From Limnochordaceae bacterium (GTDB lineage: Bacteria; Bacillota; Limnochordia; Limnochordales; DUMU01), in assembly GCA_014896305.1 (NCBI GenBank), contig JADBKQ010000005.1:76381-140380 (forward strand): a stretch of 64,000 nucleotides of DNA, read 5' to 3'. This document shows, piece after piece, positions 9,206-18,010 of this stretch. Both the position numbers and the translations under genes were made by a program. The notes under the pieces are model-generated. The model did no database searches, was not told the origin of the DNA, and worked only from the letters and a program-made list of their open reading frames with translations. Each line of letters starts with the position of its first letter. The first letter of the stretch is position 1.

Positions 9206-11611
9206 TTATCCTTGAGGCACCAACTCCACCACCCATACCTCTCCAGGTACCAGCACCTTGCTCAGCTCATAGCGCCCATCTTCGCCGGCCACCAGACGCT
9301 GCGGTGCCTGCCAGTGCGTGCCAGGGGCGAGCTGCTGTTCCCCACCCGCCAGTCCCTCCTGCCAGACCAGTTCACGTGCGAGGTAACTTGCACGGGCGGC
9401 GGGGGGCGTCTGCCCCTCCGGCCGGTCCGACAGCAACAGCCGGAAGCGGGGGGTTATAGTCGTGTTGCCATGGTTGAATGCGAAGAAGATCCACCGTCCC
9501 CCCGTGCTTTCCATCAGGCGCGGCTCCACCCAGGGCTGCTCCGACGAATTCACATGGTCCACTTCCACGGGACGGACCAGCCCCGCCCACTCCTGGAAGG
9601 CGGCCAACAGGCGGCCGGCACCAGGGTCGCGCTGGGTCTGGTAGGCGTAGCTCAGCATGGTACCAACCAGCACCGCCACCCCGCGTCCCACGCGTCGGGC
9701 CGTCACGGCCGGGGCGCCGTCCGCGAAGGTGGCCAGCACTTGGGCGTCACTGCCCAGCAGCAGGCGCAGGTGCTGCTCGAAGAGCGCGCCACGAACGGCT
9801 GTACCGACCTCGAGCGGCAGGCGCAGCCCTCTGCCAGTTAGATCGGAGCCCGACACTGATCCAGCATCCGGTTCACCGGAGGGGAGGGCGGCGGCCGGCA
9901 GCTCGTGGGGTACTACTTTGAGCACCGTGCCGGCGGCCGGGTCGACCCGGTAAGTGCCCTCTTCTTCCGCCCCGAACAAGTCCCGCAGGCCGAAGCCGGG
10001 AACGGCCTCGCCGCAGCGGCCAGTCACGTCGTTCCAGGCAGTACGGGCCTCGGCCACCACCACGCCACCGTTCTCGACGAACCGGCGTAGCTGCGCTGCC
10101 GCGGCCTTGGGCAGGGCGATGCCAAATGGGAGATAGAGCAGGCGGTATCCTTCGGTATGGCCCTGGCCCAACAGATCGACATGCAGGAAATCAGCGGGAT
10201 GGTGATTCTCGAACAGACTCCGGTATGCCCCTACCAGAGAACGGCTGGGCACATAGGACGAGTTCTCCCGCAACCCGGCCCAGACCATGTTGGCCCAGAT
10301 GTCGTAGACCACCGCGGCCTGCGCCTGGACCGGCTGGGCCGGCAAGAAGAGGTCCATTCGCTCGGTGACCAGGCGGGCGATCCCGCCGGCCGCCAGAGCC
10401 CGTTCGCTGGGCGTGCCGTCCAGGTTGGCCAGGCCGAAGCCGGCCGACTCATAGCCTCGCATCATGGGCTTCCAGGCATACCAGCACAGCCCTTTCGCCC
10501 CGTGGGCAAGCGGTCCCCAGGTCCAAATGCGCTCGTCGCGCGCCGTCACCGGCATGGCAAAGGTGCCGACGTAACCGTGACCGCCTTGCAGTTCGCCCAG
10601 CCAGAAGGGCTTGCCTGCCGCCCAGGTGGAGGAGCGGGTGCTATCGAGATAGGCGGCGGACATGGCCGGGTCGGAGGTCTCCTTCGCCCCCACGTGCTTG
10701 GGATAGTAGCTCGTTCCCCAGATGTCCACCGAACGGGCCATGCGCCAATCGTCAGGTTCACCCTCGTTGGTGTACGGGATGGTGAAGATGCCCGGAATGG
10801 CGGAATGGGAGGTGGTGATGAAGTTGGGGTTCACCTGCTTGACCACCTGCGACCGCCAGGCCAGGTCCTGGGCGATTTTGTCGACGATGAACTCCTGCCA
10901 GTCGATGAAGTCGGTGTACGCCATCAGCGAGATGAAACGAGGGGGTTCTACCGTATCCCAGCTAGTAAACGTCCGGTACCATGAACGGTTGAGTTCTGCC
11001 AAAGAATCGTACTTGCTCTTCAACCAGTTGCGGAAACGCTGTTTCGTGTAATGGCAGTAGCAGAAAGAAGAGCGGGCCGGGAGGTAGTCGAAGTAGGCCC
11101 ACTGCACGATATGTGGTTCGCTCCACAGGTCCCAGGCGTAGAAGTTGGGCTGGCGCTGGACGAAGCTGGCCAGTTCAATCAGGAAGCGCTCTGCGGCCGC
11201 GCGTACCCCCGGATGGTCGTAGCAGTACCCGGGCGAGGTCTGGCTGTGGATGGCCACGCCGCCCGAAGAGACGTAGGCGGAGTCCGGGTAGATGACGGGC
11301 AGCCAATCGGGCGCCGAGTCCAGGTACACTTGGACCAGCACCTTCAAGCCGGCCTCCCGGGCCATCTCAAACAGCAACTCCAGGGTCTCGAAGTTGTAAT
11401 GGCCTGGCTCGGGTTCACCCGAGGCCCAGTCGATCCAGGCTCGCACCGTGTTGAAGCCGCAACGTCGAATGTATTGGACATCCTTGCTCCACTCCGCCTT
11501 TGCCGTCGCCCGATCCGGGGTGGGCGGATAGACCAGCGTGGCCCGCGCGTCACCCCCTGTATACCAGGTGGCCAGCGGCAGGAAATCCTGTTGAACTGCA
11601 AGCTTTTTCAC
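9206..11611 (-). CDS. GH42 family beta-galactosidase
   Basis: Glycoside hydrolase family 42 protein, 801 residues, expected to release terminal beta-galactose from oligosaccharides. The N-terminal TIM barrel has the acid/base glutamate E165 in LWSEPH and the nucleophile E340 in WLGELQGG. A trimerisation-type domain (about 410-620) and a small beta domain follow. Only two cysteines (C184, C186) remain where many family members have a zinc-binding cysteine cluster. There is no signal peptide, so it should act in the cytoplasm. The start is GTG with an AGGGAGGGG site. It has its own terminator and no sugar permease beside it. Confidence 0.9.
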   Translation of the reverse strand: MKKLAVQQDFLPLATWYTGGDARATLVYPPTPDRATAKAEWSKDVQYIRRCGFNTVRAWIDWASGEPEPGHYNFETLELLFEMAREAGLKVLVQVYLDSAPDWLPVIYPDSAYVSSGGVAIHSQTSPGYCYDHPGVRAAAERFLIELASFVQRQPNFYAWDLWSEPHIVQWAYFDYLPARSSFCYCHYTKQRFRNWLKSKYDSLAELNRSWYRTFTSWDTVEPPRFISLMAYTDFIDWQEFIVDKIAQDLAWRSQVVKQVNPNFITTSHSAIPGIFTIPYTNEGEPDDWRMARSVDIWGTSYYPKHVGAKETSDPAMSAAYLDSTRSSTWAAGKPFWLGELQGGHGYVGTFAMPVTARDERIWTWGPLAHGAKGLCWYAWKPMMRGYESAGFGLANLDGTPSERALAAGGIARLVTERMDLFLPAQPVQAQAAVVYDIWANMVWAGLRENSSYVPSRSLVGAYRSLFENHHPADFLHVDLLGQGHTEGYRLLYLPFGIALPKAAAAQLRRFVENGGVVVAEARTAWNDVTGRCGEAVPGFGLRDLFGAEEEGTYRVDPAAGTVLKVVPHELPAAALPSGEPDAGSVSGSDLTGRGLRLPLEVGTAVRGALFEQHLRLLLGSDAQVLATFADGAPAVTARRVGRGVAVLVGTMLSYAYQTQRDPGAGRLLAAFQEWAGLVRPVEVDHVNSSEQPWVEPRLMESTGGRWIFFAFNHGNTTITPRFRLLLSDRPEGQTPPAARASYLARELVWQEGLAGGEQQLAPGTHWQAPQRLVAGEDGRYELSKVLVPGEVWVVELVPQG

Positions 11612-11985
11612 AAGGTCCCCTCCCTCATTGTCCGATCAACCTAACCTTTCGGACTACAAGTCGCCCCTTCCTGCAAGACAAACCTCTTCCTCACGGGGAA
11701 CAGATTGCCGCCATAGCGGATTCTCGTCAGACCCCTCATTCCCTGCCCGGCCTGCCCAGGTTCAACATCCTTTCCCTCTTCCCGTACCTGCGGGCTTCGC
11801 CCCTTTCTGATACACTACAGAAGAGGCTTGTCTTTTCCCTGTGTGCATCACGTCAGCAGTCGACCGCCTCCACCCTCACTGACACGTAGGTGTACAGACT
11901 GGATGGGGGCTTATCTCTGCTACCGGCTACCGGCCAGCCCAATCAGAACGGACGAGCCGATCACGGACAAACAGAAGGGACTAGC
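11612..11985. other. Divergent intergenic region, GH42 / CDF transporter
   Basis: A 374-base spacer with no convincing gene. For the GH42 gene, TTGTCT (11676-11681), a 17-base spacer and TGTAGT (11653-11658) form a possible promoter. For the CDF gene, an extended -10 (TGATACACT, 11808-11816) lies inside a short dyad TTCTG-N8-CAGAA (11805-11822) that could be an operator. Both are weak on sequence alone. Confidence 0.35.
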
Positions 11986-13107
11986 GTGGTTCAGGATACA
12001 AAGGCACAGCAAGGTCGCGAACAGCACGAAACGCCGGCCACCATCGCTCCGCTGGCGGCCATGCCCAGCAATGGGCATTCCGCTGGCCTAATACGGACTC
12101 CCGATCCCACCTTGGCGACGCCGCCCCCCAACCACGACCCACACCCGGTTCGCCGGCTTACGCTGGCCGGTATCGTCGTGGCTGTAGTTTTACTAGCTCT
12201 CAAGGCCTGGGCAGCGTTTCGCTCCGGCAGCATCTCCATCCTGTCGGACGCCCTCAACTCGTTTCTGGACGTGTTCTCATACTCCGCAATTCACGTGGCC
12301 GTGCGGATGCAGAACGCCGCCCCAGATGTGGATCACCCCTTCGGACACCGGCGGGCCGAGCCCCTTGCCGGGCTGGTGATCGCCATCCTCGCCAGCGTGC
12401 TGGGGTTCAACATTCTCAACGACTCGGTGACCTCCCTGCTGAGTCCTCACGAAGTCAGCATGAGTACGGCTGCCCTGGCCGTGATGGTCGTCGCGATCGG
12501 TACCAAGATCGTGATGGCAGCTCTGTACTGGCGGGCTGCCCGCAGCGGTAGTCCAGCCCTGGAGGCGAGCTTCGTCGACACCCGGAATGACATCTTCGCT
12601 TCGTCCGTGGCGCTGAGCGGTTTTCTCGTAGGGGGACACTGGGACTCCGCTGCCGCGATGGTGGTGGGGATTTGGATCATCTATTCGGGCGTACGAGTTG
12701 GACTGGAGAATATCCACTACCTGATGGGACGTGCACCGGCGCCGGCCATCCAGGAGTCCATCCGCCAGGCAGCCGCCTCTGTGCCCGGAGTCATCAAAGT
12801 GAACTTCCTGCGGGCTCACTATGTGGGTGACCGGGTCGATGCGGAGCTGCACATCAATGTCGACCAGGCTTTGTCGTTGCGGCAGGCGCACGACATTAGC
12901 GAAGCCGTACGGCAGCAGGTGGAGGCGCTGCCTGACCTGCAGTACGCCTTCGTTCACCTGGATCCGGTCGCTGCCAGGCCGTCAGAATCCCAGGGAACTG
13001 AAGAGAGAAACGCACAAGAAAGTGCTAGGAACGGGGGGAGGTGCCTGGTTCCACGAACCACAACCCCTGCGGGTCGAGGTAGACCTCAACCCCAAGGGGA
13101 AAAGTAG
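11986..13107 (+). CDS. Cation diffusion facilitator (CDF) family metal efflux transporter
   Basis: Proton-coupled divalent metal exporter of the CDF family, 373 residues; likely metals are Zn, Fe, Mn or Co. About six membrane segments (residues roughly 55-250) carry metal-site motifs: SDALNSFLD in the second helix and DTRNDIFAS in the fifth. A histidine-containing cytoplasmic domain follows (VDAELHINVD). The HxFGHRRAE loop motif is also present. I chose the GTG at 11986, 5 bases after AGAAGGGA. Its 3' end overlaps the convergent ldcA gene by 83 bases, and the last 30 or so residues look like unselected tail sequence. Confidence 0.88.
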   Translation: MVQDTKAQQGREQHETPATIAPLAAMPSNGHSAGLIRTPDPTLATPPPNHDPHPVRRLTLAGIVVAVVLLALKAWAAFRSGSISILSDALNSFLDVFSYSAIHVAVRMQNAAPDVDHPFGHRRAEPLAGLVIAILASVLGFNILNDSVTSLLSPHEVSMSTAALAVMVVAIGTKIVMAALYWRAARSGSPALEASFVDTRNDIFASSVALSGFLVGGHWDSAAAMVVGIWIIYSGVRVGLENIHYLMGRAPAPAIQESIRQAAASVPGVIKVNFLRAHYVGDRVDAELHINVDQALSLRQAHDISEAVRQQVEALPDLQYAFVHLDPVAARPSESQGTEERNAQESARNGGRCLVPRTTTPAGRGRPQPQGEK

Positions 13108-14116
13108 GCCGGGCGTCGCCGTGGCCGGCGGCCACGCCTCCCAGGACCGGCTGGCCAAACCGGCACAGCCGCTCCCGTACGACGTCGAGCCACGTCCAAG
13201 CGGGCGCACCGGGCACGGCTGGCGGCTTCGGTTCGCAGTGGGTAAACTCCCCCACCACAAAGCCGGCCGCCCGTGCCAGAACTCCTGCCAACTCCAATTG
13301 GGTCAGCATCCGGTCCAGGCGATAAGGGGCCTCATCGACATCCTCAATGAAAAGGACGAACGGTTCAACGAAAAGATGCTGGAGGTACTCCGTACCCGTA
13401 AGTGCCGCCAGCAGCGAAAGGTTGCCGCCCAAAAGCCGGCCGCCCACCCGGCCTCCGGTAGCCTGCCACCCCCCCGCTGGCAGCTGCCAGTAGGTGGGAG
13501 CTGGCTGCCCGGGCGGGTTTTGCCAGAGCCAGGCCGTGGCTGGCTCCCCCGCATCGTCACGCGAGGGCTCACCGGCATAGACCGGCTGGCCCGGCAAATA
13601 AGGGGTGGGCAAGGTGTGCACCGCCCCGCTCACCGGACGCTGGCCAAACAAGACCTCCTGAAGGCCCCGCAATTGAGCAGGCGACCAGCCCTGTTCAGGA
13701 TCGACGGAGGGCATTGGCCCATGAAAGGTTACCACCTGCAAATGCCGCCCCCACGCAAGATGGAGAGCGGTAACATCGCTAAAGCCCAAAAGGACCTTGG
13801 GTGGCACTACCCGGAGCTTCGACCAGGATAGCAAGGGCAGCAGGCGCATACATCCGTAACCGCCCTTGGCCGCAATGACGGCCCTCACTCCAGGGTCAAG
13901 CCAGGCCTGCTCGAGATCGGCGGCGCGACTCTCGTCCCGTCCGGCAAACAGTCCCCACTGGTCATAACAATGGGATGCCACCTCGACTTGCAGCCCCAGG
14001 CTGCGTAGCCCTTCCAATCCCGGACGCAGCTCGGCCGGGTCAACGACCGTGGCGGGTGCGACCACCCGTACCCTGTCCCCGGGCCGTAGAGCTGGAGGTT
14101 TCGTCCATCTAACCAA
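13025..14116 (-). CDS. ldcA: LD-carboxypeptidase (peptidase family S66)
   Basis: Cytoplasmic-type muropeptide LD-carboxypeptidase, 363 residues, which removes the terminal D-alanine from tetrapeptide stems during cell wall recycling. The S66 nucleophile is the Ser in GFSDVTALH; the glutamate (FIEDVDEAP) and histidine (AGHGD) of the triad follow. No signal peptide is visible. The TTG start overlaps the flgJ stop by 8 bases and has AAGG 8 bases ahead, so translation looks coupled to the flagellar rod gene. The microcin-immunity protein MccF is a close relative, but context and motifs favour LdcA. Confidence 0.85.
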   Translation of the reverse strand: MVRWTKPPALRPGDRVRVVAPATVVDPAELRPGLEGLRSLGLQVEVASHCYDQWGLFAGRDESRAADLEQAWLDPGVRAVIAAKGGYGCMRLLPLLSWSKLRVVPPKVLLGFSDVTALHLAWGRHLQVVTFHGPMPSVDPEQGWSPAQLRGLQEVLFGQRPVSGAVHTLPTPYLPGQPVYAGEPSRDDAGEPATAWLWQNPPGQPAPTYWQLPAGGWQATGGRVGGRLLGGNLSLLAALTGTEYLQHLFVEPFVLFIEDVDEAPYRLDRMLTQLELAGVLARAAGFVVGEFTHCEPKPPAVPGAPAWTWLDVVRERLCRFGQPVLGGVAAGHGDARPTFPLGVEVYLDPQGLWFVEPGTSPRS

Positions 14117-14609
14117 TCTTATCTATCGCCTTCCCGGGAGTTTCAATCTTTGCGCCTTGAAGCTGCTGGATCAACGCCTCCGCCAGGCCCACACCCCCGC
14201 TCTCCGCCCAGGTGCGTGCCCACTCATCCAGTAAAAGGCTATCATAAAACTGGCTGCCCAGCCCTTTGCCTGCCAGACCGCTGCTGAGGCCATTGGGGAG
14301 TGCGCTACGAAGCACCTCGCGCAATAGCATAGCCTCCAGCTGAGTGGCCGTCCAGCGCAGTTGCTGCGCGTCGGAGTTCTCCCCGATCAGTTCGGGCAAG
14401 GCAGAGTCGGCAAGCGGAGCCCGACGGGCGGCATCGACCAGACGGTTGAACTTCCCCTGGCCCGGTTCATCACCGGCGATCGGACGGAACTCACCCTCGC
14501 TGCCGGTACGCCGGAGGGAAATCGCTCTTTCCGGCCTGCCCAGCCCCCTCGCCCCCCCGAACCGAAGTGGAGCTGGAACTTCCACATTGGACAACGACCC
14601 ACCTGCCAT
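14109..14609 (-). CDS. flgJ: FlgJ-type flagellar rod-binding protein (no muramidase domain)
   Basis: A 166-residue protein matching the rod-binding N-terminal domain of FlgJ, the scaffold for assembling the flagellar rod. The typical helical core runs from about residue 85 (QLEAMLLREVLRSALP) through QFYDSLLLDEWA to the end. Proteobacterial FlgJ carries a second peptidoglycan-hydrolase domain; it is absent here. The start has a GGGAGGAG site. It follows flgI by 35 bases and overlaps ldcA by 8, so flgI, flgJ and ldcA are probably one transcript. Confidence 0.85.
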   Translation of the reverse strand: MAGGSLSNVEVPAPLRFGGARGLGRPERAISLRRTGSEGEFRPIAGDEPGQGKFNRLVDAARRAPLADSALPELIGENSDAQQLRWTATQLEAMLLREVLRSALPNGLSSGLAGKGLGSQFYDSLLLDEWARTWAESGGVGLAEALIQQLQGAKIETPGKAIDKIG

Positions 14610-14644
14610 CGCTTCTCCTCCCGTCCCCCCGGGCCCGCGGCCAA

Positions 14645-16081
14645 CTATTCAATGACCAGCTCCCCGTACAGTGCGCCTGCCTCTTTAAGCGCCTGGAAAA
14701 TGGCGATCAAATCACGGGGCGAGGCACCCACCGCGTTGAGCGCCGCCACCAGATCCTGGAGGGATTGCTGGCCGCCTACGAGCGCCAACGTGCCCATCTC
14801 CTCACTGACCTGTACCGGTGAACCGGTAGCCACCACCGCCACCCCCCCCGCCGGCACCGAGCCCGGGGGAACAGTGATCGTGGCCGCTTGCACCTGCCCG
14901 GCCGCCTGGCCCACCGGCGACCCGGTCGTCTGACTGGCAGCCGAAGGATCAGTCGGTCCACTCACAGAAGGAGTCACTTGAACCGCCCCGCTGGACACCG
15001 GTGCACCGGGGAGTGAGACTATGTTCGCCTGTTCCGGACCGATGCGGATCCGCAGGTTGCCCTGGGCCACCGCCACCGGTGCGATCCGGACGTTCGCCCC
15101 GATGACCACCGTGCCCGTCCGCTCGTTTATGACGACCCGGGCCTGCGCATCCGGCACGACCGGCACACCCTCTACTTTGGCGATAAAATCGACCACCCTC
15201 CCCGTCCATTCAGGAGGCAACTGTACCTGGATCGTCGCCGCGTCCACCGCCCTGGCCACAGTCCCGGCTACCGCCTCCTGGATGGCGGCGGCCACCCGCT
15301 GGGCCGTGGTGAAATCCGCCTGTCGCAATACCCACTGCAGAACTACAGGCCCCGTCGAGGCAGAACCGTCGACGACCCCCGGGCCGCCTGGCAGCTCCCG
15401 TTCCACGATTCCGCCGCCGGGCAGCCGGCCGACAGTGGGATGGTTCTTCTGCTCGCTGCCACTACCTCCCCCGCCCCCCGCGGCGAATCCTCCTACAAGC
15501 ACAGGGCCCTGGCCCACCACATAGACCTGCTGGTCTGCACCGTACAGGGGGGTTTGGAGCAGTACCCCTCCTTGCAGCGAGCGAGCGTCTCCAATGGAGG
15601 ATACGGTGAGGTCCACCGTGTCTCCACTACGGGTATACGCGGGCAGGACGGCCGTCACCATCACTGCCGCCACATTGCGCGAACGTACCTGGTTACTGTT
15701 CACCGATAAGCCGAAATGCTCCAGCAGGTTACTGGTCATCTGCGCGGCCAGGCTCCCGCCACTATCGCCCGTACCTGCCAACCCCACCACCAGTCCGAGC
15801 CCCATGACCTGGTTACCCCGGTCAGCCACCAGGCGGGCCAGATCCTTCACTCGTACCGGCGACAGCGCCTGCGCCGGTGGGGTGACGCCAACTTGTACCG
15901 TCCCATTCTCTGTTGCCGGTGAACTACCTGCCGCGACCACCCTGGCTGCACCAACAGCTCCCATCAGCGCAGCCCCGCCCATGACGATACCCGCGAGCCC
16001 GGCGCTGATCATCCAACTCCAGCGCCGCCTCCTGCCTGCCCTGCGGGCACTGGCCAGCGGCCGACCTTGTTGCCCCCGCAA
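14645..16081 (-). CDS. flgI: Flagellar P-ring protein FlgI
   Basis: Component of the P ring, the bushing around the flagellar rod in the peptidoglycan layer of diderm bacteria. It has 478 residues from the TTG start I chose, because GGAGG lies 8 bases ahead. The N-terminus is Arg-rich followed by a hydrophobic signal sequence (about residues 23-50). Family motifs include VKDLARLVADRGNQVMGLGL, GLAGTGDSGG, and GGVLLQTPL. It is longer than the usual 350-370 residues owing to an extended N-terminus and Gly/Ala/Ser/Pro-rich insertions (near SGSEQKNHP and in the C-terminal third). It ends in the typical ALKEAGALYGELVIE. FlgI is not expected in a monoderm Bacillus-type cell. Confidence 0.95.
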   Translation of the reverse strand: MRGQQGRPLASARRAGRRRRWSWMISAGLAGIVMGGAALMGAVGAARVVAAGSSPATENGTVQVGVTPPAQALSPVRVKDLARLVADRGNQVMGLGLVVGLAGTGDSGGSLAAQMTSNLLEHFGLSVNSNQVRSRNVAAVMVTAVLPAYTRSGDTVDLTVSSIGDARSLQGGVLLQTPLYGADQQVYVVGQGPVLVGGFAAGGGGGSGSEQKNHPTVGRLPGGGIVERELPGGPGVVDGSASTGPVVLQWVLRQADFTTAQRVAAAIQEAVAGTVARAVDAATIQVQLPPEWTGRVVDFIAKVEGVPVVPDAQARVVINERTGTVVIGANVRIAPVAVAQGNLRIRIGPEQANIVSLPGAPVSSGAVQVTPSVSGPTDPSAASQTTGSPVGQAAGQVQAATITVPPGSVPAGGVAVVATGSPVQVSEEMGTLALVGGQQSLQDLVAALNAVGASPRDLIAIFQALKEAGALYGELVIE

Positions 16082-16172
16082 TTCCGTCGCCTCCCCGGTT
16101 GCCGGGCCTGACCGGCGATGGTTGTAACGTCCCTGCCTCAACGGATCGTCCCTGCCGGCCGTGGCCGGCAGG

Positions 16173-16799
16173 CTAGAACAGCCAGTTGAATAGTTTGGTC
16201 AAGAGCCCAGGTTCAGCCTGTTTACCCAATGTCCCATTGCCCTTCACGGTGATGCGGGCATCGGCCAGGTGGGTGGAGAGCACCGAGTTGTCCGGCTGAA
16301 TGTCCTCGCGGCGCACCAGGCCAGAGACGACCAGCTCTTGCTCTTCGCCATTGACCGTAATCCGCTGCTCACCCTGGACACGCAAAAGTCCCTCTGGCAG
16401 CACCTCGATGACTTTCACGGTCAGCCGGGCTGTCAGAGAGCCACTGCGGCTGGTCGTCCCCGCTCCTTCCGTTTTATCCTGGCCAGTGAATCCAAACAAC
16501 GGAATATAGCGGGCCAGCAAGCCAGATCCGCCCACACTGAAGCCACTGCTTTCGTTTCCTGCACTTTTCGCCTCCTGCACCGCCTGGGTCTGCTCGACCA
16601 CCACCAGGGTGAGCAGATCACCCACGCGGGATGCTTTGTGATCTGCGAACCACCCCGCAACGGGTGGTCCTCCGCCGCTGTCGCCCGTTTGAGCCCATAG
16701 TGAGCCGGCCGCCCGCGCGGGGAAGCACGCCGCCCCCACCGCTACCAGCCATAAGATCAGCGCACAGCCTATCCTTGCCAGCCAGCCCTTGCCTGGCAT
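16173..16799 (-). CDS. flgH: Flagellar L-ring protein FlgH
   Basis: Protein of the L ring, which in proteobacteria sits in the outer membrane around the rod; 208 residues. A signal sequence (about residues 8-31) ends in FPARAAGSLW. The only cysteine near it (C25) lacks a canonical lipobox, so this FlgH may be processed by signal peptidase I rather than lipidated. Family motifs follow: SRVGDLLTLVVVEQT, SGSLTARLTVKVIEVLPEGLL, GLVRREDIQPDN and the STHLADARI region. The start follows AGGAGGTG. It lies between flgA and flgI in the classic flgA-flgH-flgI order. Confidence 0.93.
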   Translation of the reverse strand: MPGKGWLARIGCALILWLVAVGAACFPARAAGSLWAQTGDSGGGPPVAGWFADHKASRVGDLLTLVVVEQTQAVQEAKSAGNESSGFSVGGSGLLARYIPLFGFTGQDKTEGAGTTSRSGSLTARLTVKVIEVLPEGLLRVQGEQRITVNGEEQELVVSGLVRREDIQPDNSVLSTHLADARITVKGNGTLGKQAEPGLLTKLFNWLF

Positions 16800-16812
16800 G
16801 CCCCGCCACCTC

Positions 16813-17988
16813 CTATCCGGCCAGTCCCAACACCGTGGCCTGGCCTGTCTGATCGACCACCACGCTCAGGACTTGACCCGTGGCTTCATTGATTGCCCGA
16901 AACGGCTTTCCCGCTAAACCGGCCTCAATCGCCCTCAGCTGCACCTCGACCACCACTTGCCCGCGCTGGACCCTGGCAGTGAACGGCGTGCCCTTTTCGT
17001 AAAGGGGTGCCTGCGCTAGAGCCGTCGCCAGAATGGGCTCCCCTGCCGGCAGCGGTCGCTGTACCACCCGGCCTACTGCCTGCTCCGGAGTGAACAGCCA
17101 CTCGCCGCTGGCCAGCCCACTCACCCAACGACTCTGTACGTCCGCGGCGGTGATCGTCTGGCCAACAGCCAGTGAACGGGCCGCTACTAGAACCTGGCGT
17201 TCCACCTGCCAGTCGCCGTTGACAGTCACGCTACCCACTCGACGATCGCCCGCCCGCAGGCTGGCAAAAAGGATGAACGGGCCGACCGCCGGCCGCCATC
17301 CTCCCAAGTCCCATGTGTACGGCACAGGCTGGGCCTCCCCAGGCTGAGGAACGTCCGCGGGCAGGCCACGCAGCAGTTCATCCCACCCGATCACTTGCGC
17401 CAGGTTTACCTGCAGGCGAACTGCGCCAGCACTGCTCCCCCCCAGCTGGTCCTGAAGGCGGGCACGAATGGCAGCCTGCAATTGCTCCAAAAGCAGCGAA
17501 CTCCATTGCTTTCCCCGGTCTTCCGTGCTGGGGGGTGGGGGGTGGGCGGTGGGGACGGCAGGCAGAACCCGGGTGATCTCGATCCAACCGCCAGCGGGTA
17601 ATTCTAAAACGAGATCCGCAGGGTTGATGCCCGCCTGCCGCAACTTGACGGCCAAAAACCCGGCGGGCATGCGAATGGTCTGCCCTGGTAGCGGCACGCG
17701 CGCGATCTCCACCTGCTGCAGCTGCTCCAATGTCCAGCCGGGCGTCATATCTCCGGAATCCCCGCTCGCAAGCTGACCGGAGTCGGCACCTGCCTCCACC
17801 GGCATCAGGGTGACGGCAGCTACCTGTCCCAGGCTTACCCGTTCGGTCTCGACCGTGGCGGCTGCCTGCACCTGAACGTGGATTCGGGCTGCCCGGGCGC
17901 TAGCCTGCCGGGTCCACGGCCCTCTTGCCCCGCCGATCAGACAGGCGACACCCAGACCCGCGGCTAGCCACCACCTGTGCCAACGCAT
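16813..17988 (-). CDS. flgA: FlgA, flagellar P-ring assembly chaperone
   Basis: Periplasmic chaperone for FlgI/P-ring formation, 391 residues. A signal or anchor segment (about 6-25) precedes a variable N-terminal region with a proline-rich stretch near residue 160. The C-terminal SAF domain is clear: RSLAVGQTITAADVQSRWV, followed by LPAGEPILATALAQAP and VVDQTGQATVLGLAG at the end. It is longer than many FlgA proteins. The stop is 13 bases ahead of flgH. The proline-rich stretch corresponds to a G-rich run on the plus strand (17530-17554). Confidence 0.88.
   Translation of the reverse strand: MRWHRWWLAAGLGVACLIGGARGPWTRQASARAARIHVQVQAAATVETERVSLGQVAAVTLMPVEAGADSGQLASGDSGDMTPGWTLEQLQQVEIARVPLPGQTIRMPAGFLAVKLRQAGINPADLVLELPAGGWIEITRVLPAVPTAHPPPPSTEDRGKQWSSLLLEQLQAAIRARLQDQLGGSSAGAVRLQVNLAQVIGWDELLRGLPADVPQPGEAQPVPYTWDLGGWRPAVGPFILFASLRAGDRRVGSVTVNGDWQVERQVLVAARSLAVGQTITAADVQSRWVSGLASGEWLFTPEQAVGRVVQRPLPAGEPILATALAQAPLYEKGTPFTARVQRGQVVVEVQLRAIEAGLAGKPFRAINEATGQVLSVVVDQTGQATVLGLAG
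17530..17554 (+). other. G-quadruplex-like motif inside flgA
   Basis: Four G-runs (6, 6, 3 and 4 guanines) are separated by loops of 1, 1 and 4 bases on the plus strand, the template strand of flgA. They encode a proline run in FlgA, so the motif may simply reflect codon choice. Confidence 0.4.
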
Positions 17989-18010
17989 CGCTCAGTTCCC
18001 CCTCTGGCGA

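Noticed and set aside
9025-9236. Longer N-terminus for the ResA-like gene, starting at 9236
   Set aside because: It would begin upstream of the promoter at 9025-9054 and cross the GH42 terminator; the TTG at 8978 has an ideal ribosome site.
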